Position numbers and translations under genes: made by a program. This document shows, one piece after another, positions 63,240 to 64,000 of a stretch of 64,000 nucleotides of DNA. The notes beneath the pieces are model-generated. The model ran no database searches. It saw only the letters and a list, made by a program, of their open reading frames with translations, and had not been told where the DNA came from. The first letter of the stretch is position 1, and every line of letters starts with the position of its first letter. This DNA is from Fodinibius sp052060035 (GTDB taxonomy: Bacteria; Bacteroidota; Rhodothermia; Balneolales; Balneolaceae): NCBI RefSeq assembly GCF_052060035.1, contig NZ_JBPOEA010000014.1:14818-78817 (forward strand), in the 5' to 3' direction.

Positions 63240-63695
63240 ATGCTTAAAGAGTTTAAAGAGTTTGCTATCAAGGGAAGTGTGGTAGATATGGCAGTGGGTA
63301 TTATAATTGGCGCTGCCTTTACCAGCGTAGTTCAATCTTTGGTAAAAGATATACTAATGCCTCCATTAGGGTTATTGATGGGCGGGGTTGATTTCTCAGA
63401 ACTTTTTGTTGTATTGAAGGAAGGAAGTATTCCACCTCCTTATGCTACCATATCTTCTGCCCAAGAAGTCGGTGCCGTCACCTTAAATTACGGAGTATTT
63501 ATAAATGCAGCTATAAGCTTTCTGATCGTTTCCTTCGCTGTCTTTGTTTTGATTCGATACATCAATAAACTCAAAAGGCCCGAAGAAAAACCTGAGCCTG
63601 TAGCCCCATCCATAAAAAAATGCTCATTCTGTTTTTCGGATATTCCTGTAAAAGCTACACGCTGCCCCCATTGTACTGCGGAATTGGAAGCATAA
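63240..63695 (+). CDS. mscL: Large-conductance mechanosensitive channel MscL with C-terminal zinc ribbon
   Basis: 151 residues. TM1 (~14-45) with the conserved FKEFAIKGSVVDMAVGIIIGAAFTSVVQSLVKDILMPPLGLLMGGVDFS, and TM2 (~82-106, YGVFINAAISFLIVSFAVFVLI) followed by the basic turn. In place of the usual cytoplasmic helix bundle alone, the tail ends in a four-cysteine zinc ribbon: C128, C131, C142, C145 (CSFC...RCPHC). It opens under membrane tension to release solutes in osmotic downshock. A clear Shine-Dalgarno-like GAGGGGG (63230-63235) precedes the ATG, unusual for this window. Confidence 0.93.
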   Translation: MLKEFKEFAIKGSVVDMAVGIIIGAAFTSVVQSLVKDILMPPLGLLMGGVDFSELFVVLKEGSIPPPYATISSAQEVGAVTLNYGVFINAAISFLIVSFAVFVLIRYINKLKRPEEKPEPVAPSIKKCSFCFSDIPVKATRCPHCTAELEA

Positions 63696-63742
63696 CCTTA
63701 TAACCTTATTCTATAATTCTCCGGTTATGTAAGAAGATTAAA

Positions 63743-64000
63743 TTATATAAACACTGCAACAATTACCGTGTACAACACAGCACCAATGCCTGCAGCCATA
63801 AGAGCCAACGGAATCTGTGTTTTGACGTGATCCATCAAATCGCTGCCGGTGGCCAGCGACGAAAGAATCGTCGTATCAGAAATAGGCGAACACTGATCGC
63901 CGAATACACTGCCGCCGACTACAGCTCCAAAACAAAGCGTGATAAAAAAGGGATCAGGCAGTATGGTCCAGGCCAGCGGCATCGCTACCGGAAATACGAC
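63743..64000 (-). CDS. Na+/H+ antiporter NhaC-family protein (C-terminal end only)
   Basis: The frame is open to base 64000, so only the last ~85 codons are visible. FGAVVGGSVFGDQCSPISDTTILSSLATG is the NhaC-family signature, followed by two hydrophobic helices and the C terminus. It exchanges sodium for protons (or a related organic-anion exchange). The gene continues past the window. Confidence 0.85.
   Translation of the reverse strand, partial: VVFPVAMPLAWTILPDPFFITLCFGAVVGGSVFGDQCSPISDTTILSSLATGSDLMDHVKTQIPLALMAAGIGAVLYTVIVAVFI

Noticed and set aside
1..64000. CRISPR array, prophage, integrase, transposase or toxin-antitoxin genes
   Set aside because: No spaced direct repeats, recombinases or small toxin/antitoxin pairs were seen on either strand.

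Overview
The window looks like chromosomal housekeeping DNA from a Gram-negative member of the Bacteroidota/Balneolota side of the tree. The evidence is outer-membrane beta-barrels, a TonB receptor with a carboxypeptidase-like N-terminal domain, lipoproteins, DUF4856/DUF6787-type proteins typical of that group, a CarB ending without the regulatory domain, few Shine-Dalgarno sequences, and a textbook Bacteroidota promoter (TTG, 21 nt, TATATTTG) in front of tRNA-Lys. There is no phage, plasmid, CRISPR array or full insertion sequence. The one mobile-looking item is a ~0.45 kb nuclease cassette at hemF.

Layout. 1-11.7 kb: the 3' end of ftsZ, a TauE/SafE permease with a PhzF protein, mutS2, two secreted/outer-membrane proteins of unknown role, a divergent HemD-like protein, a D15-type barrel, an AhpD-like protein and an SGNH hydrolase. 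11.8-20.6 kb: an iron-acquisition block (DUF4856 lipoprotein, imelysin-like lipoprotein, HTTM membrane protein, TonB receptor), a ferric-iron binding lipoprotein, and protoporphyrinogen oxidase hemG. 20.7-27 kb: proline catabolism (P5C dehydrogenase), small oxidoreductases, a CDGSH iron-sulfur protein and small conserved proteins. 27-36.6 kb: heme synthesis genes all on the minus strand in the order hemH-hemA-hemC-hemD-hemE-hemF-hemB-hemL, followed by a small membrane protein. With hemG these give the complete C5, protoporphyrin-dependent route from glutamyl-tRNA to heme. 36.7-39 kb: a two-component system. 39-54 kb: SDR, DUF58, a DDAH-like enzyme, a CPXCG protein, carA-carB behind a leader with a terminator, recQ, ddl, a family 5 solute-binding lipoprotein, nadK and mdh. 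54-64 kb: fhs, a NYN/cold-shock fusion, a flippase, aroQ, a HIT protein, an MBL hydrolase, tRNA-Lys, ftsH, a 56-codon gene, mscL with a zinc ribbon, and the end of a NhaC-type antiporter.

Two observations stand out. First, a near-identical 15-19 bp palindromic motif (core TTAGAAYTARTCTAA) occurs upstream of the iron-uptake operon (twice), between the iron-binding lipoprotein and hemG (as a 27 bp perfect inverted repeat), and upstream of hemH. This points to one metalloregulator joining iron uptake to heme synthesis. Second, hemF is fused in frame to an N-terminal DUF559 (Vsr-like endonuclease) domain, and the nuclease segment is bounded by ~31 bp inverted repeats containing CCCCCTTCGAAGGGGG. 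This looks like a small mobile nuclease cassette captured by a heme gene. Also notable: a ferrochelatase with an internal cysteine cluster, a possible attenuator before carA, and a NYN-cold-shock protein that has lost part of its acidic active site.

All calls come from reading the sequence; no database search was run.
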